From Paenibacillus polymyxa (GTDB lineage: Bacteria; Bacillota; Bacilli; Paenibacillales; Paenibacillaceae): a stretch of 64,000 nt of DNA. Shown piece by piece: positions 1 to 9,312 of this stretch. Positions within the stretch are counted from its first letter, which is position 1. Each line of letters starts with the position of its first letter. Where the stretch lies: positions 124,001 to 188,000 of the forward strand of contig NZ_JAGGNR010000014.1 of NCBI RefSeq assembly GCF_018614975.1. Reading direction: 5' to 3'. Below the pieces are notes generated by a model. It was not told the origin of the DNA, ran no database searches, and saw only the letters and a list, made by a program, of their open reading frames with translations. A program made the translations under genes and the position numbers.

Positions 1-2
1 AT

Positions 3-653
3 CTTTACTGGCAGTTAAACGGAGAGACTGTCTGTTATCAGGTCAGGACATCTTACGTGTATAACAAGGATGCACAGACTGTGGGCAGTCTAATTATGTT
101 AATCGATATAACGGAACAACGCTTCTTGCAAGAACAACTGAAACAACTGGCTTATTTCGATGGTCTGACCAAAATCTATAATCGCACTCAATTTTTGCAT
201 AGAGGACGGGAGATTTTGAGTGAAGCTCAGCTTAATCCGCAACCTGTCTCATTTATCTTATTTGATATTGATTACTTTAAACGCATCAACGATACCTACG
301 GGCATGATGTTGGTGATCAGGCCATCATTCATGTAGTCTCTGTTTGTAATCGATATTTAAGCCCTGAGATGTTGTTCGCCCGTTATGGAGGAGAAGAGTT
401 TGTCATCGCTCTTCCGAATACCTCGCTTCAAGAAGCCGAGAAACTTGCCGAACAACTGAGAGTTGCCTTGTTGAATGACCCCCTGGATGTTAAGGGAGTA
501 CCTATTACGCTGACCTCAAGCTTTGGTATTGCCCAGTACAATGGAGGGTCAGATTCGCTGGAGTCCTTGTTACGCGATGCTGATACTGCCTTGTACGAAT
601 CCAAGCGTAATGGTCGAAATGCAGTGCGTGCATATACTGTGAGTACAACCTAA
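3..653 (+). CDS. GGDEF diguanylate cyclase, 3' part (5' end outside window)
   Basis: The reading frame is open from base 3, so the gene begins upstream. The first ~40 codons look like the end of a PAS-type sensor domain (closing with a D-I-T-E-Q motif), followed by a GGDEF domain that should make cyclic di-GMP from two GTP. The active-site signature is present as R-Y-G-G-E-E-F (about bases 383-403), and the metal-binding D-x-D-Y-F-K stretch precedes it, so the cyclase is probably active. The usual RxxD inhibitory site just ahead of the signature is not there (S-P-E-M occupies the place), so product inhibition through that site is unlikely. A hairpin terminator follows about 110 bases after the stop. 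Two HD-GYP proteins in the same window could degrade its product. The sensor type cannot be judged because it lies outside. Confidence 0.9.
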   Translation, partial: LYWQLNGETVCYQVRTSYVYNKDAQTVGSLIMLIDITEQRFLQEQLKQLAYFDGLTKIYNRTQFLHRGREILSEAQLNPQPVSFILFDIDYFKRINDTYGHDVGDQAIIHVVSVCNRYLSPEMLFARYGGEEFVIALPNTSLQEAEKLAEQLRVALLNDPLDVKGVPITLTSSFGIAQYNGGSDSLESLLRDADTALYESKRNGRNAVRAYTVSTT

Positions 654-762
654 CCAATGTAGACCGTGTCTGATGGAATATGCATGCTGTTATGTATGGT
701 AGTGCTCCTATAGTTCCAGATCAAATAAACCGAGGACTGCTGATTTCATCTTGGTAACAACA

Positions 763-795
763 AAAAATAGACAGCCAATGAGGTTGTCTATTTTT
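763..795 (+). terminator. Intrinsic terminator after the GGDEF gene
   Basis: An 11-bp perfect stem (AAAAATAGACA pairing with TGTCTATTTTT) around an 11-base loop, ending in a T run. It lies downstream of the GGDEF gene and, read from the other strand, downstream of the small membrane protein gene, so it may serve both. Confidence 0.75.
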
Positions 796-916
796 CATTT
801 GTTTCAACGAAACACCATCTTACATATCATCCGGCTTGTTCTAATTAGGTCTGCAAACGCTTAACCAACGACTAACAATACATCTTCGTAGGGTGGATTA
901 ACCGTCCACAACGCGC

Positions 917-1342
917 TTAGATCACCTGATTATTCACCATCAGGTACACCATGATTAGCAAGAATACAGCCAGAAGTGTACTGAACATACGGATCTTGCT
1001 TTGCTCAGGACCCACATCACGTTTGTTTTTCACACCTTCAGCAGCGAGTCGCAGCGGTTTCCCCATAATTCCTCCAATAGCCGCAATAGCCAAGAGCAGA
1101 ACAACAACAACAGCCATCCAGACATGAGAATATTCACCTTTGGTCATCAGGTAACCACCAGTAAGAAGTTGGATTACAAGTCCATACTGCGCGACTTTGT
1201 TCAAAGAACGCAGCGATGCAAAGGCTCCCTCTTGTGCTGCAGCATTCAAGGTACGAATTTTACCGACCACAAATGGCAGAATCAAATAGAATCCCATCGC
1301 CAGTGCTCCAACAATATGGAGCAGATACATAATCATTGTCAA
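917..1342 (-). CDS. Small four-helix membrane protein of unknown function
   Basis: A protein of about 141 residues that is almost entirely hydrophobic, with roughly four membrane helices and a short polar loop rich in Lys/Arg before the last helix. I do not recognise a named family. The start is uncertain. AGGAGG lies at 1352-1357, directly against an ATG at 1351 and too close to serve it. It is well placed (9 bases) for a TTG at 1342 and further away (15 bases) from an ATG at 1336. The TTG at 1342 is therefore preferred, and the longer reading frame that begins at 1384 looks artificial. A strong terminator separates it from mdh upstream, so it is probably its own transcription unit. Confidence 0.7.
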   Translation of the reverse strand: MTMIMYLLHIVGALAMGFYLILPFVVGKIRTLNAAAQEGAFASLRSLNKVAQYGLVIQLLTGGYLMTKGEYSHVWMAVVVVLLLAIAAIGGIMGKPLRLAAEGVKNKRDVGPEQSKIRMFSTLLAVFLLIMVYLMVNNQVI

Positions 1343-1414
1343 AATTTTCATCCTCCTCAACATTTTCGGTGTGCTATACATCACATCCCATTATACTGGG
1401 GAACTTATCCAAAG

Positions 1415-1451
1415 AAAAGAAAACCTCCGAGTTTACCGGAGGTTTTCTTTT
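1415..1451 (-). terminator. Terminator after mdh
   Basis: A 15-bp perfect stem (AAAAGAAAACCTCCG with its complement) around a 7-base loop, with T-rich arms on both strands. It lies 27 bases beyond the mdh stop and would end the citZ-icd-mdh transcript before the small membrane protein gene. Confidence 0.85.
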
Positions 1452-1477
1452 AGCTTCTGTTCAAAAAGTTTTCAAAC

Positions 1478-2419
1478 TTACAGGTTAACTACCGAAATGA
1501 CGTTTCGAACCGAATCAGCAGATTTATCCAATCCTGCTTTTTCTTCCGTTGTCAGGTCAAGTTCGAATATTTTCTCAATGCCGTTTCCACCCAGAATGGT
1601 TGGTACACCGAGGAACAGATCATTATAGCCATATTCACCTTCAAGATAAGCGATCACTGGAATGATACGTTTCTTGTCCTTCAAAATCGCTTCGGTCATC
1701 TGAACGAGTGAAGCTGCCGGTGCGTAATATGCACTACCGTTACCAAGCAGATTCACAATCTCACCACCGCCTACGCGTGTGCGCTGCACGATGGATTCGA
1801 TCCGGTCAGCCGGAATCAGCGTATCGATCGGAATGCCTCCCACGCTCGAATAACGAACGAGGGGTACCATATCGTCTCCGTGGCCGCCAAGAACGAATCC
1901 ACGAACATCTTCAACAGATACATTCAACTCTTGCGCAATGAAGGTACAATAACGTGCTGTATCCAGAACACCTGACTGACCGATAACACGGTTTTTAGGA
2001 AAACCAAGGGTCTGATAAGCAGCATAAGTCATCGCATCCACCGGGTTGCTTAGAATAATGACGATGGAATCAGGGCAATATTTTTTCACATTTTCACAAA
2101 CGGACTTCACGATACCCGCATTCGTATTGACCAGATCGTCGCGGCTCATACCCGGTTTACGGGCGATACCAGCCGTGATGATTACAATCTCAGAACCTGC
2201 AGTATCTTCGTAGTTGGAAGTACCGACGATATGACTGTCAAATCCTTGAACAGGACTCGCTTCCATCATATCGAGAGCTTTCCCCTTCGTCGGGTTCTCC
2301 AGTTGAGGAATATCAACCAGCACAACATCCCCGAGTTCTTTTTGGGCAAGCATTAATGCGGTCGTAGCACCGGTAAAACCGGCGCCGACTACTGTGATTT
2401 TTTTGCGCTGAATAGTCAA
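1478..2419 (-). CDS. mdh: Malate dehydrogenase (NAD+)
   Basis: Oxidises malate to oxaloacetate in the TCA cycle. The 313-residue protein is of the LDH-like bacterial type. It has the nucleotide-binding G-A-G-F-T-G at residues 12-17, the NAD-ribose-binding Asp36, substrate arginines Arg87, Arg93 and Arg156, and the catalytic Asp153/His180 pair (G-G-H-G-D). An Arg in the mobile loop (G-M-S-R-D-D) is the usual mark of malate rather than lactate specificity. It is the last gene of citZ-icd-mdh, 15 bases after icd, and a strong terminator follows it. Confidence 0.97.
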   Translation of the reverse strand: MTIQRKKITVVGAGFTGATTALMLAQKELGDVVLVDIPQLENPTKGKALDMMEASPVQGFDSHIVGTSNYEDTAGSEIVIITAGIARKPGMSRDDLVNTNAGIVKSVCENVKKYCPDSIVIILSNPVDAMTYAAYQTLGFPKNRVIGQSGVLDTARYCTFIAQELNVSVEDVRGFVLGGHGDDMVPLVRYSSVGGIPIDTLIPADRIESIVQRTRVGGGEIVNLLGNGSAYYAPAASLVQMTEAILKDKKRIIPVIAYLEGEYGYNDLFLGVPTILGGNGIEKIFELDLTTEEKAGLDKSADSVRNVISVVNL

Positions 2420-2434
2420 GATTCACATCTCCCC

Positions 2435-3727
2435 TTACAGGTTTTTAATGATTTGATCCGCGAATTCAGAACATTTCACTTCAGTAGCGCCGTCCATCAG
2501 ACGTGCAAAGTCATACGTTACTGTTTTATTGTTAATGGATGTTTCCATACCTTTGTAGATCAGGTTAGCTGCTTCTTGCCATCCCAAGTGCTCAAGCAAC
2601 ATTACTCCGGACAGAATAACGGAACCAGGGTTCACGACATCTTTGTCCGCGTATTTAGGTGCAGTACCGTGAGTTGCTTCGAAGATAGCATGTCCTGTTA
2701 CGTAGTTGATGTTCGCTCCAGGAGCGATACCAATTCCGCCAACTTGCGCTGCAAGTGCATCGGACAGATAGTCACCGTTCAGGTTCAGGGTTGCGATTAC
2801 ATCAAACTCGCCTGGACGAGTCAATACTTGTTGCAGAGCGATATCGGCAATCGCATCTTTTACGATGATTTTACCAGCATCTTCAGCAGCTTTTTGTGCT
2901 GCATTCGCTGCATCTGTACCTTCGTTTTCTTTGATGACGTCGTATTGTGCCCAAGTGAATACTTTGTCAGCGAACTCTTCTTCAGCCACTTCGTATCCCC
3001 AGTTTTTGAAGGCACCTTCGGTAAATTTCATGATATTACCTTTGTGTACCAATGTAACCGTCTTACGGTTATGGTCAATTGCGTACTGTACTGCTGCACG
3101 TACCAAACGTTTCGAACCTTCGGAAGAAACGGGTTTGATACCAATACCGGAAGTCTCAGGGAAACGGATTTTGTTAGCACCCATCTCCTGTTGCAGGAAC
3201 TGGATCACTTTCTTCACTTCTTCAGAACCTTCAGCATACTCGATTCCTGCATAGATATCTTCCGTATTCTCACGGAAAATGACCATGTCTACCAGCTCAG
3301 GACGTTTAACCGGAGAAGGTACACCGTCGAAATAACGAACAGGACGCAAGCAAGTGTACAGGTCAAGCTCTTGACGCAGGGCTACGTTCAGGGAACGAAT
3401 ACCGCCACCGATTGGCGTAGTCAATGGTCCTTTGATCGCTACGATATACTCACGAATAGCTTCCAGTGTATCATTCGGCAACCACTCACCGTATGTATCG
3501 AATGCTTTTTGTCCAGCAAACACTTCATACCATGCGATTTTTTTGTTGCCATCATAAGCTTTTTCAACAGCTGCATCCAATACACGTTTGGAAGCTTTCC
3601 AGATATCACGGCCTGTACCGTCACCTTCGATAAATGGAATGATTGGATTACTAGGTACCTGAAGTGTACCGTTATCAATTTGGATTTTTTCGCCTTCAGT
3701 TGGGTGAGCAAATTTTTCTAATTTCAT
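2435..3727 (-). CDS. icd: Isocitrate dehydrogenase (NADP+)
   Basis: Converts isocitrate to 2-oxoglutarate and CO2 with reduction of NADP+. At 430 residues it has the full length of the bacterial homodimeric enzyme. Visible signatures are the substrate-binding stretch around S-L-N-V-A-L-R-Q, the F-R-E-N-T-E-D-I-Y loop, and the cofactor region H-G-T-A-P-K-Y-A that is typical of NADP-dependent forms. The start has AGGAGG about ten bases upstream. It lies between citZ and mdh in the usual Bacillus order. The 147 bases separating it from citZ hold no gene and no clear terminator that I can see. Confidence 0.97.
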   Translation of the reverse strand: MKLEKFAHPTEGEKIQIDNGTLQVPSNPIIPFIEGDGTGRDIWKASKRVLDAAVEKAYDGNKKIAWYEVFAGQKAFDTYGEWLPNDTLEAIREYIVAIKGPLTTPIGGGIRSLNVALRQELDLYTCLRPVRYFDGVPSPVKRPELVDMVIFRENTEDIYAGIEYAEGSEEVKKVIQFLQQEMGANKIRFPETSGIGIKPVSSEGSKRLVRAAVQYAIDHNRKTVTLVHKGNIMKFTEGAFKNWGYEVAEEEFADKVFTWAQYDVIKENEGTDAANAAQKAAEDAGKIIVKDAIADIALQQVLTRPGEFDVIATLNLNGDYLSDALAAQVGGIGIAPGANINYVTGHAIFEATHGTAPKYADKDVVNPGSVILSGVMLLEHLGWQEAANLIYKGMETSINNKTVTYDFARLMDGATEVKCSEFADQIIKNL

Positions 3728-3874
3728 AGTTAAAATTCCTCCTAGGTTTTGTATATGCAGTATTCATCATACCACTAGTCTTGTTGAGAGAAGGGTCCTG
3801 AGAGCTTGAGCCAGTAAAGCCTCTGCTTTCCAACCCTCCACCTCGTCCTTATTATTATACTGTTTTTGCGGCTA

Positions 3875-4987
3875 TTAGCGAAGTTCAATAGAAACGTATT
3901 TCTGATCTGTAGGGCCAGTGTACTCCGCACGTGGACGAATAATGCGATTGTCCGCAAGCTGTTCCAAAATATGCGCAGTCCATCCAGACACCCGGCTGAT
4001 CGCAAAGATCGGCGTGAACAATTCCTGTTCGATCTCCAGTTGGGTATATACAGAAGCAGAATAGAAGTCTACGTTAGGCTTCAATCCTTTTTGTCCTGTT
4101 ACCAGTTCCTCGATCTTCACAGACATATCATACAAGCGCGTATCATTGTTCATCTCGCCAAGTTCCTTGGACATCTTCTGTAAATGTTTGGCGCGTGGAT
4201 CACCGTTTTTGTACACCCGATGTCCAAAGCCCATGATCTTTTCACGATTATTCAGTTTTTCCTGAATTGCCGCTTCAAGACGATCAGGTGTACCGATCTC
4301 ATTCAACATTTTCATAACGGCTTCGTTAGCACCGCCATGCAGTGGTCCCTTCAGTGCGCCAATGGCGGAAGTTACACCGGAATAGATATCCGATAGCGTC
4401 GCAACCGTTACACGGGCTGCAAATGTTGACGCGTTTAACTCGTGATCCGCATGCAGGACAAGGGCTTGATCCAATGCTTTCACTGCTGTCTCGGATGGTT
4501 CTTCACCAGTCATCATATATAAAAAGTTTTCTGCGATGGAAGCGCCTTCTTTTGGAGCCACAGGTTCTTTGCCCTGACGGATACGGGCGATGGCTGCCAC
4601 AATCGTTGGCAACTGTGCTTGCAACTTAACCGCTTTGTTCTCATTCGCTTCCGTTGTCATCTCATCCGCTTGCTCGTCGTACAGTGCAAGTGCAGAGACA
4701 GCCGAACGAAGTGCTGCCATGGTACTGACGTTTTTCGGATACAATTGGATTTGTGCAATCAACTCGCTCGGAATCGGCGCGTAATCGCTCAGGCTTTTAC
4801 GAAGGGATTTCAATTCATCCGTTGTTGGCAATTTACCAAACCACAACAAATAGGCAACTTCTTCAAAGCTGGCATGTTCAGCCAAGTCGTCGATATCGTA
4901 ACCACGGTATGTGAGCACACCGTCTACAATAGAACTGATCGAAGAGGTTGTTGCAACGATGCCTTCCAGACCTTTGGTAGCTGTCAT
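3875..4987 (-). CDS. citZ: Citrate synthase
   Basis: Condenses acetyl-CoA and oxaloacetate to citrate. The 370-residue protein is the short Gram-positive (type I-like) form. The catalytic His in L-H-G-G-A-N-E (about residue 216), the second His in G-F-G-H-R-V-Y (about residue 254) and the Asp in N-V-D-F-Y-S (about residue 308) are all present. A good AGGAGAG ribosome binding site precedes the ATG. It is the first gene of citZ-icd-mdh. A CcpA-type cre-like site lies 80-95 bases upstream, in line with the carbon catabolite control known for Bacillus citZ. Divergent ytvI is also the Bacillus arrangement. Confidence 0.97.
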   Translation of the reverse strand: MTATKGLEGIVATTSSISSIVDGVLTYRGYDIDDLAEHASFEEVAYLLWFGKLPTTDELKSLRKSLSDYAPIPSELIAQIQLYPKNVSTMAALRSAVSALALYDEQADEMTTEANENKAVKLQAQLPTIVAAIARIRQGKEPVAPKEGASIAENFLYMMTGEEPSETAVKALDQALVLHADHELNASTFAARVTVATLSDIYSGVTSAIGALKGPLHGGANEAVMKMLNEIGTPDRLEAAIQEKLNNREKIMGFGHRVYKNGDPRAKHLQKMSKELGEMNNDTRLYDMSVKIEELVTGQKGLKPNVDFYSASVYTQLEIEQELFTPIFAISRVSGWTAHILEQLADNRIIRPRAEYTGPTDQKYVSIELR

Positions 4988-5067
4988 ATTACATCTCTCC
5001 TTTAATAAGCGAAATCAGGAACCATTCCAGAGTGCCATATAAGTGCTAAAATGCACCTATTCTCTTT

Positions 5068-5081
5068 TGTAAACATTTTCA
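5068..5081. promoter_or_regulatory. cre-like CcpA site upstream of citZ
   Basis: TGTAAACATTTTCA differs from the Bacillus cre consensus (TGWAANCGNTNWCA) at a single position, the central CG. It sits 80-95 bases before the citZ start. Repression of citZ by CcpA is established in Bacillus; the role here is inferred from sequence and position. Confidence 0.55.
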
Positions 5082-5206
5082 TTTTAAAATTAACAAATAT
5101 TTCAAAATACGGTTTTCCTATCTGTCAATCGGTATTTACTTATAACATCATACTGGATTTTGTCGTTTATGTGAACATGATGAGAGTTCATTCGCACATC
5201 AAACTT

Positions 5207-5225
5207 CTTTATCGGACCGATAAAG
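5207..5225. promoter_or_regulatory. 19-bp palindrome, possible operator
   Basis: CTTTATCGGACCGATAAAG is a perfect 9-1-9 inverted repeat about 220 bases upstream of citZ. It contains a TTAT-N7-ATAA core and fits the loose T-N11-A pattern of LysR-type operators. CcpC, a LysR-type citrate sensor, acts on citZ in Bacillus, so a similar regulator is possible. Too short and symmetrical to be a terminator, and no T run follows. Confidence 0.4.
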
Positions 5226-5361
5226 CATTTTTGAAAGCCTTTACAAAAACAAGGTTGACATTTAATGTTTTTTAATCAAACCTGGCGTATGAAGAACTTT
5301 CTATTGCTATATTCTGTAATACTAAGGCATACTCTAGGCAAAAGAATGAACCCGGTAGAGT

Positions 5362-5387
5362 TAGTTCAAAAGTCCGCTTTTGAATCA
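5362..5387. repeat. Probable end remnant of the structured repeat element
   Basis: The inverted repeat TTCAAAAG-TCCG-CTTTTGAA (5365-5384) with its flanks closely matches, with few differences, the reverse complement of the right end of the 20506-20710 element. The matching part is TAGTTCAAAA(A)GTCC, one variable base, then CTTTTGA. The rest of the element is not present here. Confidence 0.45.
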
Positions 5388-5516
5388 GCTCTGGTAACAT
5401 CCCTGCGTTTCAAAACCTTGTAAATGCTCTATATTAATTAAGATAGCCATCTATTTCTAATACTACTTTATGGATCATACATAGGTCGGCTTAATTGAAA
5501 TAAGGAGAGTTGATGC

Positions 5517-6635
5517 TTGGATAGAATAATAATGAAACGCCTGCTCCGCGGCTTATGGGTTATCATCGCGACCATTCTGATCGTTATTGCCATATACTTG
5601 CTGTTCCCGCTTCTGTATCCTTTTGCGATTGCCTGGATTATCGCCTATGCTATGAATCCATTAGTGAAACTGCTTCAGCATCGGACACGATTCCCCCGCT
5701 GGCTGGCTGTGACTCTTTCATTGATCCTTTATTTTGGAGCCATTGCAGTGGTGTTGTCTGCGGCGATTACCCGCATTGTAAAAGAAGTCATTTCACTTAC
5801 GACAAGCTTTGATCTTCATGTTGATGAGATTAAGGACACGTTCGTACGCTGGACCCAGAATGACACCATTCAAAGTTTGACTGCGCAGATCAATGAATTT
5901 TACAAGGAAAATCCCAACTACCAGGAAACCATTAATAGCAATATTAGTAAAACAACCGAAACGGTAGGTACAGCCGTGACCGATCTGGTCACTGGATTTT
6001 TCAATATGATTCTGAGTCTCCTGACCTCCCTGCCGAACATGGGCGCGGTATTAATCGTTGTGTTGTTGTCTACGTTCTTTATTAGCAAAAGTTGGACCAG
6101 GCACAACATCACCGTATCGGGATGGGTACCCTCTTCCATTCGCAAGCCGATATCCGACATATGGACTGACCTTAAGAAGGCACTGTTCGGATACGCAAGA
6201 GCACAATTGATCATGATCTCGATTACAGCACTATTCGTCATGATTGGGCTACTTATATTGCAAGTCAATTCAGCCTTCACCATCGCTCTGATGATTGGTT
6301 TGGTCGATCTGCTTCCTTATCTGGGTGTTGGCCTTGTCATGGTGCCTTGGGCTGCATACCTCTTTATGAATGGGGATCTGTATCTGGGTATTGGCATTAG
6401 TATTATCTATCTGATCTTACTGATCGCCCGTCAGATTATTGAACCAAAGGTACTTGCAAGTAGTGTAGGGCTCGACCCACTCGCCACGCTCGTTGGCATG
6501 TTTGTAGGTTTGAAGTTGTTCGGTGTTCTGGGCTTGATTATTGGCCCTGTCAGTCTCGTGATTCTCGATGCGTTCAATCGGGCTAACGTATTACGCGACC
6601 TCAGAACGTACATCATCAACGGACGTGTCCGATGA
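5517..6635 (+). CDS. ytvI: AI-2E/UPF0118 family membrane protein, sporulation protein YtvI
   Basis: A 372-residue integral membrane protein with about seven or eight hydrophobic helices, two at the N-terminus, then a soluble segment (about residues 80-150), then a cluster toward the C-terminus. Fold and length match the AI-2E transporter superfamily. Position divergent from citZ and next to fxsA identifies it as the YtvI branch, annotated in Bacillus as a sporulation integral membrane protein; the substrate is unknown. AAGGAGAG at 5502-5509 is 7 bases before a TTG at 5517, and an in-frame ATG at 5532 is too far, so TTG is taken as start. A strong hairpin terminator follows. Confidence 0.85.
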   Translation: MDRIIMKRLLRGLWVIIATILIVIAIYLLFPLLYPFAIAWIIAYAMNPLVKLLQHRTRFPRWLAVTLSLILYFGAIAVVLSAAITRIVKEVISLTTSFDLHVDEIKDTFVRWTQNDTIQSLTAQINEFYKENPNYQETINSNISKTTETVGTAVTDLVTGFFNMILSLLTSLPNMGAVLIVVLLSTFFISKSWTRHNITVSGWVPSSIRKPISDIWTDLKKALFGYARAQLIMISITALFVMIGLLILQVNSAFTIALMIGLVDLLPYLGVGLVMVPWAAYLFMNGDLYLGIGISIIYLILLIARQIIEPKVLASSVGLDPLATLVGMFVGLKLFGVLGLIIGPVSLVILDAFNRANVLRDLRTYIINGRVR

Positions 6636-6666
6636 GGCATCATCTTATGAGCACACAGGAAAAATA

Positions 6667-6711
6667 AAAAGGCTTCGTTCAACAGAAATTATCTGTTGAG
6701 CGGAGCCTTTT
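6667..6711. terminator. Bidirectional terminator ytvI / fxsA
   Basis: A 19-bp stem with two mismatched positions (left arm beginning AAAAGGCT, right arm ending AGCCTTTT) around a 7-base loop. It lies between two converging genes and has T-rich ends on both strands. Confidence 0.88.
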
Positions 6712-6735
6712 CCATTATGCATAACAACTGGTGTT

Positions 6736-7134
6736 TCATTTCGGACGACGATAAAACGTAATTTTGCCACTTTTCATTTTTTTCTCCAGCCATCCCAGGA
6801 AGAACAGACGGTAAACCGGACGTGTTAATGGAAATATCAGTGTAAACCCGATCAGATCCGTTACAAAACCTGGAATCAAGAGCAAGAAACCACCGACAAA
6901 AATAAAAAGACCATCGACCATTTTTCTTCCAGGTACCTTGCCGCGCTCCATCTCGGATTTGGCGTCCACAAGTACTTTTCGCCCTTCAAACTGCAACATT
7001 GCTATACCAATCAAGGACGTGAGAATCATGAGAAGCAATGTCTTTCCGGCTCCGATCCAGTCACTTATCAGAATAAAACCAAATAATTCAATCACCGGAA
7101 TGATTAAGAGTAAAGCCCACATCCATTTTCGCAT
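6736..7134 (-). CDS. fxsA: FxsA family membrane protein (YtwI)
   Basis: A 132-residue membrane protein. It begins with a short charged N-terminus and a helix (W-A-L-L-L-I-I-P-V-I-E-L), has further hydrophobic segments, and ends in a basic tail. The family is named for E. coli FxsA, which relieves phage exclusion; Bacillus YtwI sits at the same place between ytvI and pyk. The ATG at 7134 has AAAGGGG upstream and follows the preceding thioesterase stop by only 7 bases. A longer frame up to 7230 would overlap that gene by about 90 bases and lacks conserved sequence. Confidence 0.88.
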   Translation of the reverse strand: MRKWMWALLLIIPVIELFGFILISDWIGAGKTLLLMILTSLIGIAMLQFEGRKVLVDAKSEMERGKVPGRKMVDGLFIFVGGFLLLIPGFVTDLIGFTLIFPLTRPVYRLFFLGWLEKKMKSGKITFYRRPK

Positions 7135-7141
7135 TGACGTA

Positions 7142-7648
7142 TTACCCCTTTCCCGAAAGCCACACCTTTTCAAGCGCGCTGTATAGCTCAGAGGCTGCCT
7201 TATCCAGCCGAACTGGCTTCCAGTCTCCATTCACCCATACATGCTGGGTAGAACCTGTAACTAGCCGTTCTCCGGGGAGTGATTCATCAGTTGACCATAC
7301 CCGATCTCCAATCGCCATATGCTCATGAGGTTCTTCAGACATGCGTCTTACGTCATACTCATAATTCAGTCGCAGACCACTAAATGCAGCAATACGGGTA
7401 AAAATGATAATTTCATCATCATATCGGGCAGGCTTGTGATACTTCACATCCAATCCGGTTACGGGAAGCAGTAACCCCTGTTCCTCCATTTTACGATATG
7501 TATACCCCATTTGGCGAATCATCTCAGTTCGACCGATCTCAAACCAATTCAAATAGTTCGCGTGGTAGACCACGCCCATCTGGTCACTTTCTTGATAGCG
7601 TACACGAAGACGTGCCGCATACCAGTTACCATTGCTCTGTTCTCGCAC
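7142..7648 (-). CDS. Acyl-CoA thioesterase, 4HBT hotdog family (YbgC-like)
   Basis: Predicted to hydrolyse acyl-CoA thioesters. The hotdog-fold signature is clear near the N-terminus: R-V-R-Y-x-E-S-D-Q-M-G-V-V-Y-H-A-N-Y, with the catalytic Asp, followed by F-E-I-G-R-T-E. AAGGAGG lies 8 bases before the GTG at 7648, giving a 168-residue protein, and the terminator of pyk lies inside the longer frame that begins at 7768, so the short start is preferred. It overlaps no other gene and is followed 7 bases later by fxsA, suggesting co-transcription. The physiological substrate cannot be read from the sequence. Confidence 0.85.
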   Translation of the reverse strand: MREQSNGNWYAARLRVRYQESDQMGVVYHANYLNWFEIGRTEMIRQMGYTYRKMEEQGLLLPVTGLDVKYHKPARYDDEIIIFTRIAAFSGLRLNYEYDVRRMSEEPHEHMAIGDRVWSTDESLPGERLVTGSTQHVWVNGDWKPVRLDKAASELYSALEKVWLSGKG

Positions 7649-7711
7649 GTTATCGGCCTCCTTCGTTCTATCATTCATACGTGTTACATCGTTGTAAAGT
7701 GTCAATAAGAT

Positions 7712-7748
7712 GGAAAAAAAGCAACGGGACAATAACGCCCCATTGCTT
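7712..7748 (-). terminator. Terminator after pyk
   Basis: On the reverse strand AAGCAATGGG pairs with CCCGTTGCTT (one mismatch), followed by seven T residues. It begins about 30 bases beyond the pyk stop. Confidence 0.85.
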
Positions 7749-7779
7749 CTTTCCTGTTGCTTCTCCATCCAAGACGCTA

Positions 7780-9207
7780 TTAAGCGTTGTTAGGAATTTG
7801 GCTTACTTTAATCAGGTTGGTAGAACCGGAACGACCCAAAGGTACACCTGCTGTGATCACAACCAGGTCTCCTTCTTTAACAAGTCCGGATTTTACACCG
7901 CCTTCAATTGCGTTTTCGAACAAAGCATCCGTGGAATCAACCAGTCTTCCTTTGACAGGAGTTACACCCCAAGCCAGAGCCAAACGACGGGAAGTTCTGT
8001 CTTCCGTAGTCACAGCGATGATTGGAGATTCTGGACGATACTTGGAAATCATGCGTGCAGTGTGTCCTGATTCAGTTGAAGTGATGATCGCTTTTGCGTT
8101 CAAATCTTGAGCTGAGAGGGCAACCGATTGGCTGATTGCTTCTGTAACCGTTGTTTGTTGAGCAACACGTTGTTTCAGATACAGCTCTTGGTAAGGCAGA
8201 GCAGATTCTGCTTTTTCAGCAATACGGGACATGGTCAGAACAGATTCAACCGGGTATTTACCCGCAGCTGTCTCACCAGACAACATGATTGCGTCCGTAC
8301 CATCGAAGATTGCATTCGCCACGTCACTTGCTTCCGCACGTGTTGGACGCGGGTTACGTTGCATGGAATCCAGCATTTGTGTAGCTGTGATAACCGGTTT
8401 ACCTGCAACGTTACATTTTTCGATCATGCGTTTTTGTACCAAGGGTACTTCTTCCGCAGGAATCTCAACACCCAGGTCTCCACGAGCAACCATCAGGCCG
8501 TCAGACACTTCAAGAATTTCGTCGAGGTTATCGACACCTTGTTGGTTTTCGATTTTGGAGATGATTTGGATATGTCCAGCATTGTGTTTTTCAAGCAATT
8601 CACGAATCTCAAGTACGTCACTTGCTTTACGTACAAAAGAAGCCGCGATGAAATCGACACCTTGTTCGATACCAAATACGATATCGTTAGCGTCTTTTTC
8701 GGTGATACCCGGCAGAGAAATGGCAACGCCCGGAACGTTAACACCTTTTTTGCTTTTGATCGATCCGCCGTTAACGATACGGCATTTGATCTCGGTGCCT
8801 TGCACTTCCACCACGGTCAGTCCGATCAGACCGTCGTCGATCAGAATTGTAGATCCCGGTTCAACATCATTCGGAAGATCTGTATACGTAATGGAAAGAC
8901 GTTCTTTGGTTCCCAGAATTTCTTCTGTTGTCAAAGTGATGTACTCGTCTTGAACCAATTCGATCGGTTCAACTTCGAGTTTACCTGTCCGAATTTCCGG
9001 TCCTTTGGTGTCCAGCAGGATCGCTACTGTTTTGTTCAACTCTTCGCATGCTTGGCGTATCGCAATGATCCGTCCGCCGTGCTCATCGAAATCACCGTGG
9101 GAGAAGTTCAGACGGGCCACATTCATACCGGCCATAATCAATTTTTTGGTGTTCTCCAGAGATTCACTGGATGGACCAATGGTACATACAATTTTCGTTT
9201 TACGCAT
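7780..9207 (-). CDS. pyk: Pyruvate kinase
   Basis: Transfers phosphate from phosphoenolpyruvate to ADP as the last glycolytic step. At 475 residues it has the standard A, B and C domains. The start reads [12 protein letters not shown], the active-site stretch K-I-E-N-Q-Q-G is followed by [11 protein letters not shown], and the conserved T-Q-M-L-D-S-M and R-P-T-R-A-E loop follows. Bacillus pyruvate kinases carry an extra ~110-residue phosphohistidine-like C-terminal domain; this protein ends at the C domain and lacks it. GGAGG lies nine bases before the ATG. pfkA, which precedes pyk in Bacillus, is absent; accA lies directly upstream. Confidence 0.97.
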   Translation of the reverse strand: MRKTKIVCTIGPSSESLENTKKLIMAGMNVARLNFSHGDFDEHGGRIIAIRQACEELNKTVAILLDTKGPEIRTGKLEVEPIELVQDEYITLTTEEILGTKERLSITYTDLPNDVEPGSTILIDDGLIGLTVVEVQGTEIKCRIVNGGSIKSKKGVNVPGVAISLPGITEKDANDIVFGIEQGVDFIAASFVRKASDVLEIRELLEKHNAGHIQIISKIENQQGVDNLDEILEVSDGLMVARGDLGVEIPAEEVPLVQKRMIEKCNVAGKPVITATQMLDSMQRNPRPTRAEASDVANAIFDGTDAIMLSGETAAGKYPVESVLTMSRIAEKAESALPYQELYLKQRVAQQTTVTEAISQSVALSAQDLNAKAIITSTESGHTARMISKYRPESPIIAVTTEDRTSRRLALAWGVTPVKGRLVDSTDALFENAIEGGVKSGLVKEGDLVVITAGVPLGRSGSTNLIKVSQIPNNA

Positions 9208-9312
9208 TTTGGGTTTCCTCCGATTTTAAAGGTATTACTCTTTATCTATTTTTCTTTTTCCAACTATTAAATTTACTATACTTTTGCTCATTTGTATAGG
9301 AAATTCGTCACA

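Larger units (their letters stand above)
4988..5516. other. Divergent regulatory region citZ / ytvI, no gene seen
   Basis: This 529-base stretch is AT-rich and has no reading frame with a convincing ribosome binding site. It holds a cre-like site near citZ, a 19-bp palindrome in the middle and a short inverted repeat that resembles one end of the repeat element found at 20506-20710. No clean sigma-A promoter pair could be assigned to citZ. Confidence 0.6.

Noticed and set aside
1457..1476. GTTCAAAAAG and TTTTCAAAC beyond the mdh stop as another copy of the repeat element
   Set aside because: Only the 10-mer matches; the following bases are different and AT-rich sequence makes chance likely.
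2453..3721. Long forward-strand open frame opposite icd (422 codons)
   Set aside because: It has no family resemblance, is Cys/Phe/Ser-rich as expected from reverse-complemented codons, and icd on the other strand is certain.
5051..5275. A 74-codon forward frame upstream of ytvI
   Set aside because: No ribosome binding site, runs through the cre-like site and palindrome, and is simply AT-rich sequence without stops.
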